Below the pieces are notes generated by a model. The model made no database searches. It had not been told where the DNA came from and saw nothing but the letters and a program-made list of their open reading frames with translations. A program made the translations under genes and the position numbers. 64,000 nt of DNA from Symbiodinium natans. Taxonomy: Eukaryota; Sar; Dinophyceae; Suessiales; Symbiodiniaceae. The stretch spans positions 201,001 through 265,000 of the forward strand of contig CAJNDS010002789.1 in assembly GCA_905221605.1 (NCBI GenBank), read 5' to 3'. Positions 1 to 11,700 of this stretch are shown here, in pieces (position 1 is the stretch's first letter; every line of letters starts with the position of its first letter).

Positions 1-580
1 GCGATTCTGAGAAAGGCTGGTAAGATGAATCGAGGCGTTTGCTGTCATTGTTTGAAGCGCCATGCCTTGGAGATGCCTGACACTTCGAGGAAAGCAGAAA
101 GCCACCCTCCCCCCCCCCCGGCCCGGCGACAAACTGCAACTCAGCACACCAGGCGCCTGCTCTATTTGGGTTTGGGATTACATGCGTAGGTGCCTGCGTC
201 CCGATGAAGCTCGGCACTGCATTGGAAGCTTTTGAGGCCTGAATGACTAGCGAATGAGAAGTACACTCCGCACTGCTCGGGGTGGTGGATTCTGTATTTT
301 GCGAAAAGTCTTTTTTCACGGTGAATAAGAATTCGTTCGTGCAAAATCATGTTTAGACTCACTTTCTATATCAGAAAACATCTGTTTGATTGCTATTTTG
401 TGACTGCAACGGAACTGAACTTGTTGAGTTGCTCGCTGGCGAGTTTTGATATTTGACTGCATCTAAATTGCGATTTGTTTAACAGTCTTACTCATATATC
501 TATATGTATGTATATCCAAGTAAGCCATAGTATTAAGATGTATTCTGTACAATGCGTACCTAATTTCAATTTCGTGTTTT
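1..580. other. no gene recognised
   Basis: No convincing coding frame is visible. The stretch holds a run of C with one interruption near 104-119 and an AT-rich part (about 480-580). Confidence 0.5.
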
Positions 581-584
581 GAAG

Positions 585-994
585 TTACGTCGTCTCTAGT
601 CTCGTCATTTTCCAATCATGGTTTGGATGACAATCTTGGTCATTGAGCATTACCAGCGCGAGTCCCATCCAACACCTGACGTCAGCAAAACTGAACGGCT
701 GGCGAGCAAAGTCACGAGCAATCGAGACGCCAAAGTAATATAGTTCTGCAAACATGTGCAGAAATTCGGCACTGGCAGTCACGGCTGAGGCCAAGCCCTA
801 TGAGCCCTCTGAAAGCTCTGACTTCTACATTCTAGCAGTCTGGCAGAGCAGGGCCAGCGAGGTGTACACAAACTCTTCTGGTTCCATTTCTCAACCATCT
901 CGGAGCCAACGCATTTCTTGAGTTTCTCTGCACTTGTGATTGCCGCTCGGCCCACCATGAGCGTCATCCTGTTCTCACCCCGACAGCCCAGCCC
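585..994 (-). CDS. exon-like segments, product unknown
   Basis: Two minus-strand stretches read like exons. One (about 994-885) opens after an AG and reads GRAAITSAEKLKKCVGSEMV in its middle, closing before a GT. The other (about 785-585) reads FLHMFAELYYFGVSIARDFA. No family is recognised. They lie downstream of the coiled-coil gene on the same strand and could be the end of that transcript or a separate gene. Low confidence because frames in this genome are easily misread. Confidence 0.3.
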
Positions 995-1818
995 AGACTT
1001 CCACAACAATTTCAGCCCTGAGGGATACAGCGAATCTACAGTGGTGGGACCTTGCCAAGCGATTCATACAGCTTCCGTCGGTTCCAACTTGATCCAGCAT
1101 TCATGTAGTCAGAAGTAGGACATGATAGGGTCGAATGTAGGCTCGCGCAGCAAGGAACACAAAGCACTACCTGATGTGCAGCAACGCCTGCTGTAGCTCT
1201 GCCACGTCAGCCTCGCCTCGCGCAAGCTACGTTATGCGCCTCCTAACGAACATAGACTGCAAAGCTGGCATGCGTACTGTAAGGACAAGGCAGCGCGAAA
1301 GTCTTCCACTGAGCTGATGAACCTTGTGCCGGGACTTGGGCGGCACAGCAAGAATTGACATGCGGGGTTTCACGGAGGTTGGGATCGGCGTCGGATGTCA
1401 TACTCAGAACCTTCCATTCCACCGCCAGACAACCCAAGCGCCCGGTCATTAACACACGACTTGCACTCAGAACGCCGTGAGAGACGATTGCCTACTGCTG
1501 TGCACTGGGCCTGCTTTCGAGAATCGCTGAGCTCTGCGAAGAACTGCAGCCGTGAACGTGCGTGAAGAAACAACCATGGCATCCAAGACATGGCTTGTTG
1601 ACGCAACTGCCGCCTGTAGCACACATTGTTGCCTAGGCATACATAAAGTTCAAATAAAGTTCTGCCAGCAGCCTGCAAAGGCACGTCCTGGAAGTGAGCA
1701 AATGCAAACTGCTGCAACCCGCATCACGCGCCTGAACTCGAAGCTCGTCCAACATACGGATGAGGTTAGGCTGGTCGAGTGCCTTCGACTCCTTACATTT
1801 GCGCCGTTTCTGTGCTCA

Positions 1819-3174
1819 TCAACCACAACATGGCCCCCAGTCATGCCAAGAAACGTTTGAGCCACCTCGATCTCTGGGCGAAAGCATTGGTGACTTCGCC
1901 AAATCTTCCTCGAGTCGAGCAATCCTCTTTTGCTGCCGTTCCTTTTCCTGACGTTGCACGCTTTGCAGCTCTCCTTCCACCACAGCTAGGCGATTCGCTA
2001 GAGAAGACGATGTGGAGAAGACGTGGGCATGAGCATCAGTAGAAGCCTGTGCACGCTGCATGGCGGTCTGCGCCAGCCTCTGTGCCGCATCCTGCAACTC
2101 TGCCAAATGCTGTTCCCGCTTTGCAGCCTCCTGGCGCAAGGCCTCCTGGCCCATGGCCACATTACTTTCCTGTTCTTGCAAGCGCTGCTTCAGCTGGCTT
2201 GCTAGCTCCTTACGTTGGCCTGCCTCAGCTTGACACATGTCTCGCAGCTCCTGCATTCCTGTATAGTGGGCTTTCCAATGCTGCTGTACCTGCTGCTCCA
2301 GCTGCTTCTCCAGCTGCGGCTGAACAAGTTGCTCCAACTGCTGCTGAAGAATTTGATGCAATTGGGAGGAAAGCTGCTGCGAAAGTTGCTGCAGCAATGT
2401 ACTCTCCAGGTGCTGCTGCATCTGGGGAAGCAACGCTTCGGGTCCCAATGTCTGCAGCCTTGATTCAAATTCTTGTCTGTGCGTTTCGAACTGCCTCTGC
2501 AAATTCAAGAGCCCATCGGAATGAACCCGCGACGCTGCTTGGCCCTGGAACTGGAGGAACTCTGATCTTTGTTCCTCCACTTGGCGAAGGACTTTCTGCT
2601 GAAGATCCTGGAAATGCTTTTGGTGCGTTACTTGAACGTCCTGAATTCTTGCCGGCAGATGCCTTTGCGCAGTATGCTCCAAGTCGGTCAACTTGTTGTT
2701 GAGACTGCTCTGTGCCTTCTCAACACCAACCACCTTGGACTCCAGGAAATTGAGCCTGGCAGCAGTGTCGCCGTCACTGGTCCGCAGTCGCAGGTATTCT
2801 GCAGCAAGCGAATCATGATTAGCAGCTTCCTCCACCTGAACCTTATGAACAGCATCACGGAGAGCTATCTGGTGAGCAGTAAACTCTGCAAGCTGGCGGT
2901 CATGTTCGGCCAAGCGTTGCGACAGCTCTTGTGACACATCTTCGATAACACGCACGAGTCTACCCTGCGCATCGGCCACAGCCTTGACATCGCGGGCCAG
3001 AAAGTTAGCTGAGGAGCGGTCGGAGCGCTCTAAGCGCTCGTTCAAGGGAAACGTGGAAGCCTCCAGGGGTCTACGAGAGCTGCTCCGCGAGGGGTTTCGT
3101 GGGGAGGCCAAGGCTGCCGAGCTCTCTTCTTCCAATCTCCGCCCTCGAGGCCGCGTCTCGTGGTAGAGTGCCAT
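1819..3174 (-). CDS. glutamine-rich coiled-coil protein
   Basis: A 452-codon uninterrupted frame starting at the ATG whose first base is 3174 (protein starts MALYHETRPRGRR). The frame is open upstream to 3288, but this is the first ATG with a natural-looking N-terminus. Residues about 1-55 are basic and Ser/Arg-rich. Residues about 60-430 show heptad-like spacing of Leu, Ile and Val with many Gln, Glu and Lys, expected to form long coiled coils. A Gln/Leu-rich segment near residues 235-285 repeats QQL/QLEQ motifs. No catalytic motif is seen. A structural, cytoskeletal or basal-body role would fit but is only inference. The last 20 or so residues, after AKSP, may be read-through into an intron. 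Such a long exon is unusual beside the tiny exons elsewhere in the window. Confidence 0.75.
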   Translation of the reverse strand: MALYHETRPRGRRLEEESSAALASPRNPSRSSSRRPLEASTFPLNERLERSDRSSANFLARDVKAVADAQGRLVRVIEDVSQELSQRLAEHDRQLAEFTAHQIALRDAVHKVQVEEAANHDSLAAEYLRLRTSDGDTAARLNFLESKVVGVEKAQSSLNNKLTDLEHTAQRHLPARIQDVQVTHQKHFQDLQQKVLRQVEEQRSEFLQFQGQAASRVHSDGLLNLQRQFETHRQEFESRLQTLGPEALLPQMQQHLESTLLQQLSQQLSSQLHQILQQQLEQLVQPQLEKQLEQQVQQHWKAHYTGMQELRDMCQAEAGQRKELASQLKQRLQEQESNVAMGQEALRQEAAKREQHLAELQDAAQRLAQTAMQRAQASTDAHAHVFSTSSSLANRLAVVEGELQSVQRQEKERQQKRIARLEEDLAKSPMLSPRDRGGSNVSWHDWGPCCG

Positions 3175-3810
3175 GCGCAGCTGGACCGGTGCAAGATTTC
3201 TGCTTTTAGCACAAGTCCAATGTGCCCGGTCAATCACAAAGTGCCGAATGCATGGCAGGGCGCTTGTACCAAGCAGTCGATGTAACACATGAGTTTAATG
3301 GGGCAACCAGAACACGGTTTAGATGGTATGCACAGGTGGGACAGTAGCTTGCTTGCAAACTCTTTGGTGCCATCCATCCCTACGACATTCCATGGTCCGC
3401 ATGCAAAATGCCTTAGGTAATTCGTCGCTACTCTCAAAGCAAGCAGGAGTTTGCGCATGGGCGCGGAACTGTCATGTGTGAGATCTGCCGAGAATGCACA
3501 CGACCCTGGCACTGGAACGCGCCTAACATAAACAATGCTAGCAGAACGAAGACGAACCAAGAATATGGATCATGCCAACACTGATGGAACAGATGAGCAA
3601 AACTAAGAATGCTTCCCAAGGATTAACAAAAAAGCTGGCACCTTTTGCATCTACCTCTGATCATCGGACATCTCGGGAGGACCGGCGCTTTACGATCCCC
3701 TACCTGTACATTGTATACTCACTATAGTCAGTTCAAGAAGCCGCGCTACATGAAAGGTTGTGAACTTCTTTGGAAAGGTCAAGTGCAAGATGGCCACAGC
3801 TGGGACTCAC
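3175..3810. other. intergenic or 5' region of the coiled-coil gene
   Basis: A minus-strand frame (3560-3234) is open but matches nothing recognised. No other structure is seen. Confidence 0.3.
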
Positions 3811-4281
3811 TCAGCACAGCGCGCCTGCTTTGTGAGGCTTGAAGTCATGGCCAAAAGTCGTGAGATCTGTCGGCTTTCGTCCCCCAAAGTCGTTGCAAAC
3901 TGCTTCCGGTACATGCCCACCATATCCAACCACTTCCTGGTGGAAGATCTGCACTATGTTGGTTTTGTCAACTGACCTGGCTTGAGCCCTTGCGACGCGG
4001 AGCTGGTGCTCACTGAAGCCTGGACAGCTGGGAGTGACACCCTGGTAGCCTGGGATGTGGAAAGTACCTTTCGTCGTCCCAGCGGTCAGGTCGCTTTTGA
4101 ACACCGGCATTTTGTCTTCCCACGGCGAGATCTTCTCCCGTGGGTTCGAGCCATGCCTTCCGAAGTCTGCCGTGTGACCGCTCAAGTCCAGCACTTTGCT
4201 GATACAACTTCGTGGTGTTGCCACCACACGACGGGCCAAGATCTGCTGCGCCGTCAACTGAGGGGTGGGCCTTCGGGTCAT
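3811..4281 (-). CDS. small protein with GY motifs, possibly flagellar microtubule-associated
   Basis: A 156-codon frame from the ATG at 4281 to a stop at 3813-3811. It carries two glycine-tyrosine elements, IPGYQGVTP and VVGYGGHVPE, about 45 residues apart, separated by a segment with ARAQARSVDKTN. Short IPGY-G and GY-GHVP elements of this type occur in the DUF2475/CIMIP2 (FAM166) proteins of cilia; that link is by motif resemblance only. No signal peptide or membrane segment. The start is chosen because the frame upstream of Met (to 4503) looks non-coding. It may be complete in one exon. Same strand as both neighbouring genes. Confidence 0.6.
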   Translation of the reverse strand: MTRRPTPQLTAQQILARRVVATPRSCISKVLDLSGHTADFGRHGSNPREKISPWEDKMPVFKSDLTAGTTKGTFHIPGYQGVTPSCPGFSEHQLRVARAQARSVDKTNIVQIFHQEVVGYGGHVPEAVCNDFGGRKPTDLTTFGHDFKPHKAGALC

Positions 4282-6430
4282 GGCTTCGCAAGAAGTATGG
4301 CGATATTCAGAGCACCAATGGGCTCCTGAACTCGCAGCCCGTGTTGAGCACATGCGGCCGTCGTTTGGGCCGTAGCCATTACCCCTTGAGCCGTGGACTT
4401 GTGCAAACACATTGCACTTGCAGAAATATTGAGGCATCAGGCAAGAAACTGTGGTATTTGTGAGAGCTTCCTGTAGCATTTTTGCAATGTGAACACGTGC
4501 CATGCAGGAACAGAGATAGCGACGGCGCGACGTGATAGGAGCATGATGCGTTGCAAGAAGTTGGGGACCGCGGTCAGGTGGTTACTTGTAGCTTTTGCCA
4601 GAATTGGCAGTTCGAGCTTGCGGGAATACGACAACCCTTCAGATGAGTTCAGAACAGTGGTCAGCCACCGCTTTGTCGCGGGCTGGTAGCCCTGCTGGCG
4701 TTGTTGCTGGTGCTGTGCTGTCGCGCACTTTCCCATCCGAACCTTAAAGCCCCACAAAAAGCAGATGTACCCGCAAGCAGCAAACTCTAGGATCAGGAGG
4801 TCTCAACAGATCGCACACACGCAAAAGACCACAGCAACCACGAACATTGCCTGCACGTCGTCTTTTGCTTGTCCAGCTGCACAAGAGAATACGCGACTTC
4901 CTGGTGTCAACCCACCTGGCCTATCAGAACCCAAGCTGAATGGAGGCAGACACAACAAGCGGAAGGAAAATGCCCAGCAACTCGAAGACACTGTGACCGG
5001 CGAACATTAACTCGAGCACTGCTTCACCATTTCCACAATACCGCAGCGGATGCATGCCAGCGAGATTGGCGAAAGAGAAGTGAAACAAAGACATGTGATT
5101 CGGCGATGCCATCGACTTCTCGAAACTGAAAAATCTGCATTTAGATTAGGGCTATGCCTGGGGACGTTATCCCACAACATGTGCTTCGTCGGGTCAGTCA
5201 AAGCTGCTCGCTTGGCGGAGCTTCGACAATCTGAAGGCATATCTTTCGCCACAAACTTCAGGAACTTTCGACGATCCTTGCTCTTTCCAAGAGAAATCTA
5301 CCACGCTGGCAACTCCTGATTCGGAGACCAGCACAAACATCCTGAGTCCTCATAGTGCGGTATTCGCAATTCGTGGGCACTGCTTGTGCCATCGCAGCGA
5401 AAGCTCTTCGCTTCTTGCTTCAACCTCCGGCTCCTTCCACCAACTCGACGATGCCTTCCTCAGTGGCAGTACACCAGGAAGCTGGCGGCAATCGGCCCTC
5501 TATGAAGTGCAAATAAGACACGGTGTTCAAGGCATTGTTCTTGATCCGAACTGACGACACCACCCTTTGCACAGGAGCAGTCGGTATTGTCGGAAGCAAG
5601 ACAACGACGGCAAAGCAAACTAAATGCACAGATCGCACTGCATGTTTCTCTGTGCAGAAAAGCTGCTCTCGCAGTTCTTTGCCTAGCGTTGCTTACAAGT
5701 TACGCACGCCTGCGTACTTGGACATTGTGCACCCGGCCTCCCTTCCAATCATTCCCAGCTTTCTTTATAATAGTTACCAACGGGGCAACATTCAGCTGGT
5801 ACTGGTAGCCTCCACCTCATCACAGGACAGCCTCTTGACTGTGGCCATGCTTGTGCTCAGCTGAACTTCAAATCCTTTAGGATGCGGGCTGTGCGTGAAA
5901 GCCAGAGTCCTGCGTGCCTTCCTGTACAGGACCGCAAGAGCCTCAAGGCGACGAAAGGGCTCTCTCAAGGCCTTGAGACGTGCATTTGGCATGCTGCGGT
6001 GTGCCTACAGCGGGTGTGCCTACAGCGAAGTTCGCATGTTTGGGGGGAACATGTTCTTTTCGCACCGCAATTGCCCCGGTGACTGCACGTGACTGGTAAA
6101 GGCCCAGAAATGCGTTTGGATTATCCTTGCTTTGAGTTGGGATTCAACATCCTCCTTTTAGGAATGCGGGCGTTTGGGATGGGTCCGAACACTGCTTGGA
6201 AGACAGGATACAGTAAGGCATTCCTCTGCCCAAAACGTTGTTCTTGGGGGCGGTCTTGGGGGGCATTCTCGGTTTTGGAGCTTGAGGGTTCAAGGATTTT
6301 GGGGCTTTAGAGTTTGTGGTTGTAGGGTCGGGGGGCTAGGGCCTTCCAAACTCGAGTCAACCGCCAGCTTTGTTTTGCACCAAAGCATCCTCAGCCGCAA
6401 CCTACTGGAACCTTCACTAGGTTTGCCCCG
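4282..6430. other. no gene recognised
   Basis: Only short, unconvincing frames on both strands. At 4370-4392 lie 11 bases identical to the start of the dinoflagellate spliced leader, followed by an inverted copy of its last 8 bases (see findings). Confidence 0.4.
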
Positions 6431-6435
6431 TAGAC

Positions 6436-7000
6436 TTTTTTGAAAACCCTAAACCCTGAAAGGTGTTCCAAAACAGATCCCCCCTCTCGGTCCAAAATAG
6501 GCATATCCCAAGGGCCTACCTAGTGGATGGCCCTTAGAACCCTCTGAGAAGTATTCCTGAATATGATCCGCTTAAACCCAACAAGGGAAATATTAAAATG
6601 TTCCAAGGGCCTACCTAGGTCATTTGGCATCGAAGGCGTGGAGAGTTCTGCCGTTTGAGCAATGCTGCTGCCTCCAAATCTCAGAACTTAGGGTTGCAGT
6701 ATTGGAGGGTTGTTTTGTTTAGGGGTTAGGGTCTAGGGTAAGGACTCATCCAGGGCTCGCGGTTTGGGCACTCACCCGAGAAGCAGCTAACTTCCAATCG
6801 GTGGTTGGATCGTCCACTCTGGGCACTTCGCGCCGCAAGGACGCCCACACCCCGCATGTGGCGAGTTTGCTCGTGAATGTCTGTAGCACCTCCGCCTGCG
6901 GCGATGTCCGCAGCCCCTAGACTCTAAACCCTAAACCCTTTTTTTAAGACTGGAACTGAGGCCAGCGCAGCTGAACCCTAAACCATAAACCCTCAACTGC
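6436..7000. repeat. degenerate interstitial telomere-like motifs
   Basis: Scattered CCCTAAA units and their complement TTTAGGG: AAACCCTAAACCCTG near 6443, reverse-orientation GGGTTAGGGTCTAGGG near 6722, CTAAACCCTAAACCC near 6925 and AACCCTAAACCATAAACCC near 6973. Both orientations are present, separated by ordinary sequence. This matches the TTTAGGG telomere repeat known from plants and many algae, including dinoflagellates. Confidence 0.7.
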
Positions 7001-7679
7001 TGTGTCAACCAAGACTATAAAGACTCTGCGGTGGCATTCTTCAATGCAAACAGACAAGAAAGACTCTGATCAAGCTGCGAGACAGGTCCAGTCTCGCGCT
7101 AGTCGCACAAGGCAACGTTCCCTGCATTTGAATTCAAGTTCGGCAACGAACTGCCCCTTGAGGTATCAGCATCTGAGCACTTGGAAGTTAGCACCTGGAC
7201 ATATCTAGACTCTAGACCCTACTGACACTTGATCTCAATGGTCAGATACCCCTCGAGGAAAATCAAGCCTAATGAATTCTGAAAATGCTGCTGCCAGCTT
7301 GCAAGTATCCTGTCGCCAGGAAATAGCGATATGGGACTGTTGATGTTGTTTGCCGCACCACGGTACTCCAAGCTGTCCTAAACGCAGACCTACCTCTTGA
7401 AATGGCGGGCCTCGCAGCTTAAGCTTAAGCCTTCTAGCATTCTTAGATCGAGATGCTACGACCCTCACCGGACAGCAATCATGCTCCTTAGGCTGCGATG
7501 AGCTGACGCTCAGAAACGGCCTATTTTGTCTTTTTCTTTGTGAGACTTGCGTAGCTCGGAGGGGGCTTTTGTAGAACCGGAAGCAGCCGCTTTGCGCGGG
7601 AATGGAATGTCTGCCCCCAGCTCCCCCTGGTGGCTGTCAACTACAGCAAGCTCAGAAGGGGATTCTTAGGGTAGTTCAT

Positions 7680-7720
7680 GGTCCCTTACCCTCAACCCTA
7701 AAACTAAAACCCTAAACCCT
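7680..7720. repeat. telomere-like motif cluster
   Basis: Three or four imperfect CCCTAAA units in about 40 bases, same orientation as those near 6925. It lies about 170 bases from the 3' end of the CCCH gene. Confidence 0.6.
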
Positions 7721-7894
7721 TAGAGGGATGGCTCCCCGAAACTGAGCCAAGAAGTGCAGAAGTTGGTCTCGGCTTTGGGGCCTGCAACGCTGCGCCACGA
7801 GCCTGAGCAATGTCGTGAAGTTGAAGGAGGCACGACCAAGACGACGTTGCAGGTGACCGAGCTGCTCATCTGACTTGCTGCGATCCTAGGTTGC

Positions 7895-8470
7895 TCAGTA
7901 ACCTAGGATTAAGAAGGGTGCCCCTTGACCCCCCAAAATTGGAATAAGGGTATTACTGGGCATCCCAGGATCTATGGCTCGGTAGCTGCGGGCAAAGTCC
8001 AGCTCGACTGCCAGAATGTTGAAGATGGGCTTGACGTCGAAGTCGGAGTTTGCCCTTCTGCCAAGTGTTTCCAAGGGCCGCCAGGTGACCCGCAACAGGT
8101 CCAGAACTGTCAAGGCCTGCAGAGCTCGTCGATCTTGCGGTCGGAGCTTGTGTTCCGGGCCATGTGCAAGGTGGCAAAAGCTGCAATCATGCCCCTGGGC
8201 ACAGAAGCCCCTGTGGAGTCGCACACACGGCCGAGAGCACAGATGAGGATGGCCCATGCTCCCGACGCTTGGCCATACACCTCCGTCCTCAGCTGGTGAG
8301 TGCGATGTAGGGCTCGGGTGTCGAAAGGCATGCGGCGCTTTCTCAACATATGTCGGCTTGAAAGAACTTGGCTCGCTCAAACACCTTGTCATCCTGGCAT
8401 CTCCAAGCCCAGATTCCGGGTTCTCAGGCACTGTACCTTCGAGAAACGTGAACCGGGTGCGGATATGCAT
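7895..8470 (-). CDS. CCCH-type zinc finger protein (dinoflagellate family)
   Basis: A 191-codon frame starting at the ATG at 8470 (MHIRTRFTFLEGTVPEN). After an N-terminal part with RCLSEPSSF (about residue 31) comes GSMGHPHLC and a zinc finger around residues 72-97 with the pattern C-x7-C-x5-C-x3-H (CVRLHRGFCAQGHDCSFCH). This CCCH finger, preceded by G-HPH-C-x3-C and followed by a short helical C-terminus, is a type seen many times in dinoflagellate genomes, presumably RNA-binding, although targets are unknown. The last 10 or so residues after PILG may not be native. The frame continues 16 codons upstream without an ATG. Flanked by telomere-like motifs on both sides. Confidence 0.8.
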   Translation of the reverse strand: MHIRTRFTFLEGTVPENPESGLGDARMTRCLSEPSSFKPTYVEKAPHAFRHPSPTSHSPAEDGGVWPSVGSMGHPHLCSRPCVRLHRGFCAQGHDCSFCHLAHGPEHKLRPQDRRALQALTVLDLLRVTWRPLETLGRRANSDFDVKPIFNILAVELDFARSYRAIDPGMPSNTLIPILGGQGAPFLILGY

Positions 8471-8732
8471 TCTGCTACCTCGGGGCACGATACTGCCAAG
8501 GGAGTCACGAAACTCCAAGTGTAGACTTGAGCCGTGTGGTTGAGGGAGTCTACAATCTACAAGCTAACTCCTAAATCCTAATCCGCAAACATAACTCGAA
8601 GCATCAACTAGGCCTCAAACGCTTAAGTCTCTCGCCCAAAGACACTAACGCAAGAGTCATGCGACAAGCCTTTTCTTAAGCTCGACTTTGAAACGAAGTC
8701 GCTTTTCCAACAGCCCACAAAGCTTATTATAT

Positions 8733-8762
8733 CTAAGCCCTAAACCCTAAATTCTAAACCCT
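8733..8762. repeat. telomere-like motif cluster
   Basis: Three imperfect CCCTAAA units directly downstream of the last open frame of the multi-exon gene at 8764-12120. Confidence 0.65.
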
Positions 8763-8763
8763 A

Positions 8764-11700
8764 TTACAGTAAACTCCACCCTGTGTGGAGCACATGCACT
8801 GAGCTCCGAGCCTCGAGTGCATGCCTTACGTTGTTGCCTGAGGGGTCTACAAGATCTTCGCCCAAACCCATCCTGCCAAGAGTGTCGGGCACAACGCACT
8901 GAAACACGAAGAATTCCGTGAGGAGCAACACGGAGCAACACGGAGCAACACGGAGTGAAGGCCTCAAAAGGTCAGGGCCGTAGTACAGCATGATCTGAGG
9001 GCCCACAGGACTGCCGGCAAACTCCTTCAAGACAAACAAACACAACTCGACGCATGTCGAAAAGAAAACACAAATACTCCTGCACCAGCTGCTGCATCTC
9101 CTCAAGCAGTAGCTCGGTCACCTGTCCAGCACATGATTCGCATCTGTGTGGCAAACAGCCTGACACTTTTGGTCTTGCACTGCTTATACACTCAGAGCAC
9201 GCATTGCCTTTGCTGCATTCTTGTAGCTGTTCCGCGTCATTGCCAACACCCGCAGCGTGGCAAGCCCAGTCTCGTGACAAAAAACTTTGCTCTGGCCTTA
9301 GCTCTGCGGGGCGGGTTGGACTCCAAACGCATCACATCGCATCATGCCAATTGATGCACATGGCAAGTATGCTGACAGGCAACACATGGTAGCAAAGTCC
9401 TTCTCGTATTCGGGGTAAGACCTGCTGTGCTGGATGTACGCGCTTCTCGCACTTCCATTTCCAATGTATCCACACAGGAACCTGCCTTTTGAAGTTTGTG
9501 TATAAAAAGTTGAAGTACAACGTCCTACAAAGCACGTCTGCATGGTGTTACACTACCAAAGAGGGGGGGGGGGGGGGCGCTCTGTGACGGCAAATGAGCA
9601 GTAACCCTGTCCTTTCGTCGGTGTCTGGGTTCTCGAGCCTTACTTTTTTTAACCATGCCAGACGCATGCATATGGCTGCATGCAATCAAAACGGGCAATG
9701 CTGCACATCTCTCTGCAACATTCTGCAGACAAGGAGCAATTTGGAAATCAAATTGTCCATGGCCTGCTGACTAGCAAGTTTCAAATCTACCGAGGGACAC
9801 TCAGCCAGCACGGCCAAGCTGCACTGGTAAAGCCCATGTACACCGGCACTAGCGCCAGCGGGAATAGGAACTTCTCCTCCGATATTTCATGGTCATGACT
9901 AGGCCCTGCCGAAACAGATCACGAACGAAAGCAGTGGAAGATTCGTCAGGCCGATTGAATTGCCAAGCGGCATTGCAAGATGCTCCCGCTATATCAAAAA
10001 TTGAATGGTAGAAATAGTAATGCAGCGATCCATTCCTGTGGCCATGCAGAAGTGCCGTTCTTTCCGCAGCATAGGGAGAAGAAGCTTATAGAGAAGCATC
10101 ATTGCAAGAACCTGCAAAGTGCAAACAGGTTTCAGTAAGTGCGTCTGCTCCAAATCCAGAAGTCCTTGGCCAGTGCCGTGGTTTGTGCTAGGTGGCCCAG
10201 CGGCCCAGTAGGGGCAGGCTGAAGCACAACTTTCAAGTGCCAAGTCACCTCTGAAGTTTATGCAGGCGATCTCACCTGCAGGCAAGGGTGCAGCAAGCAC
10301 AGGGGTCGTGCATATCTCATAGTCATAATCTCATAGCCTTGTCCGAGCTGGGGCAACTGGAAGTTTGTTGAGAAACCCGCATGAATGGACTCTTGCCGAG
10401 CCACACCTGCGACAACTCTTAACTCTTGCTGCTGAAGGGGGGTTCTCCTTGCAAGGTCAATTCAGACTCATGTCGCCGAGGCTAGTACTCAACTCAGCAA
10501 CCTGATGGAAGACGGGTAGCTGTCGAAACGCAACAGCATATTCACACGTTCCCGTGTTCGCATGCTAAGACATACTTTGCCCTGGAGGCTCAGTGTGCAG
10601 CTGTTGGAAGAAGTTGCTTCTTGAGCTTTGGGCTCTTCCTTGGCTCTTGCAGAAACTGGACTTTTCATGTACGCATGGCTTCCTTTGGCCGAAATGTTGA
10701 CGAGCTTCAGCGCAATTGCCAGGACTTTGTCATGGTCGTCCGTCCGCTCGTGCGGTGGCAAACTATCATTGACAACCTTGCAGCGCGCATACAACATCTT
10801 ACAACATCATGTCCGATTTCGATGGCCATCTCCACTCCACTGCACCTTTCTGAACTCGTCGCTCTTCCCGACATCATGGATGACCTTCCATGCATGGGTT
10901 GTCCCGTCTTGTCACTTTGTTCTCAGCTTGCAAACGGAAAGCACTTATTGCCAAGTGGCCAAGAACACCATCATACCCCACCAGTCTGCTTCGCTCTCCA
11001 TGTGTTTTGCAAATTTCTCGCAAAACTGATGATACTCCTTGGTCAACAGATCGGTCGTGACAAGTTCTGGCAAAGCGTTCTTCATGAAGAGCTTTCTGCA
11101 TGCCGACGGGTTTCGGCTTTCTTGTTGCCCATGTTGATGAACTTCCCTGGCAAGCGCAGTTTAAGTTCTGACAGAAAAACCCCGTTTCTGGCAACAATTC
11201 ACCAAACCGCAAAAACAAAACAAGCGGAGCGGTAAACAGCACCTGGCACTTGGTCCATGCTCATCGGTCCGCGCTTCCCCGCCGACACGCAGCTCAATCC
11301 AAACTCCTCTTCTGTCGAAAGCTTGCAGGAAGTGCCACCCAAAACCACCTGCTGCACTATATGCACTACTATATGCACTACTGAGTCACATCACGTCCTC
11401 TTCATCGTGGGCACACGAATAGCATGCAAGCAAAGCCACAATGGCACCAACCGTGCGGAAGTATTCCTCAGCAGTGGCTGTCGGTTACACGAGGCACGCA
11501 AGCGCGATGCTTCTACCCTTTGAATTCAACATGCTGCCGCCTTTTTAACCGAAAATTACCGCATCGTGAGACACTGCCAAATTGATTATGGACACAAGTG
11601 CGACGGCAGTTGCGCAGATTGACGAGACACTAGCATGGAAAGCACGACGTTCCACAACTCTGCCAAGCAGCTGCTGGTGCGCCGCCCAACTCTTCTACAC

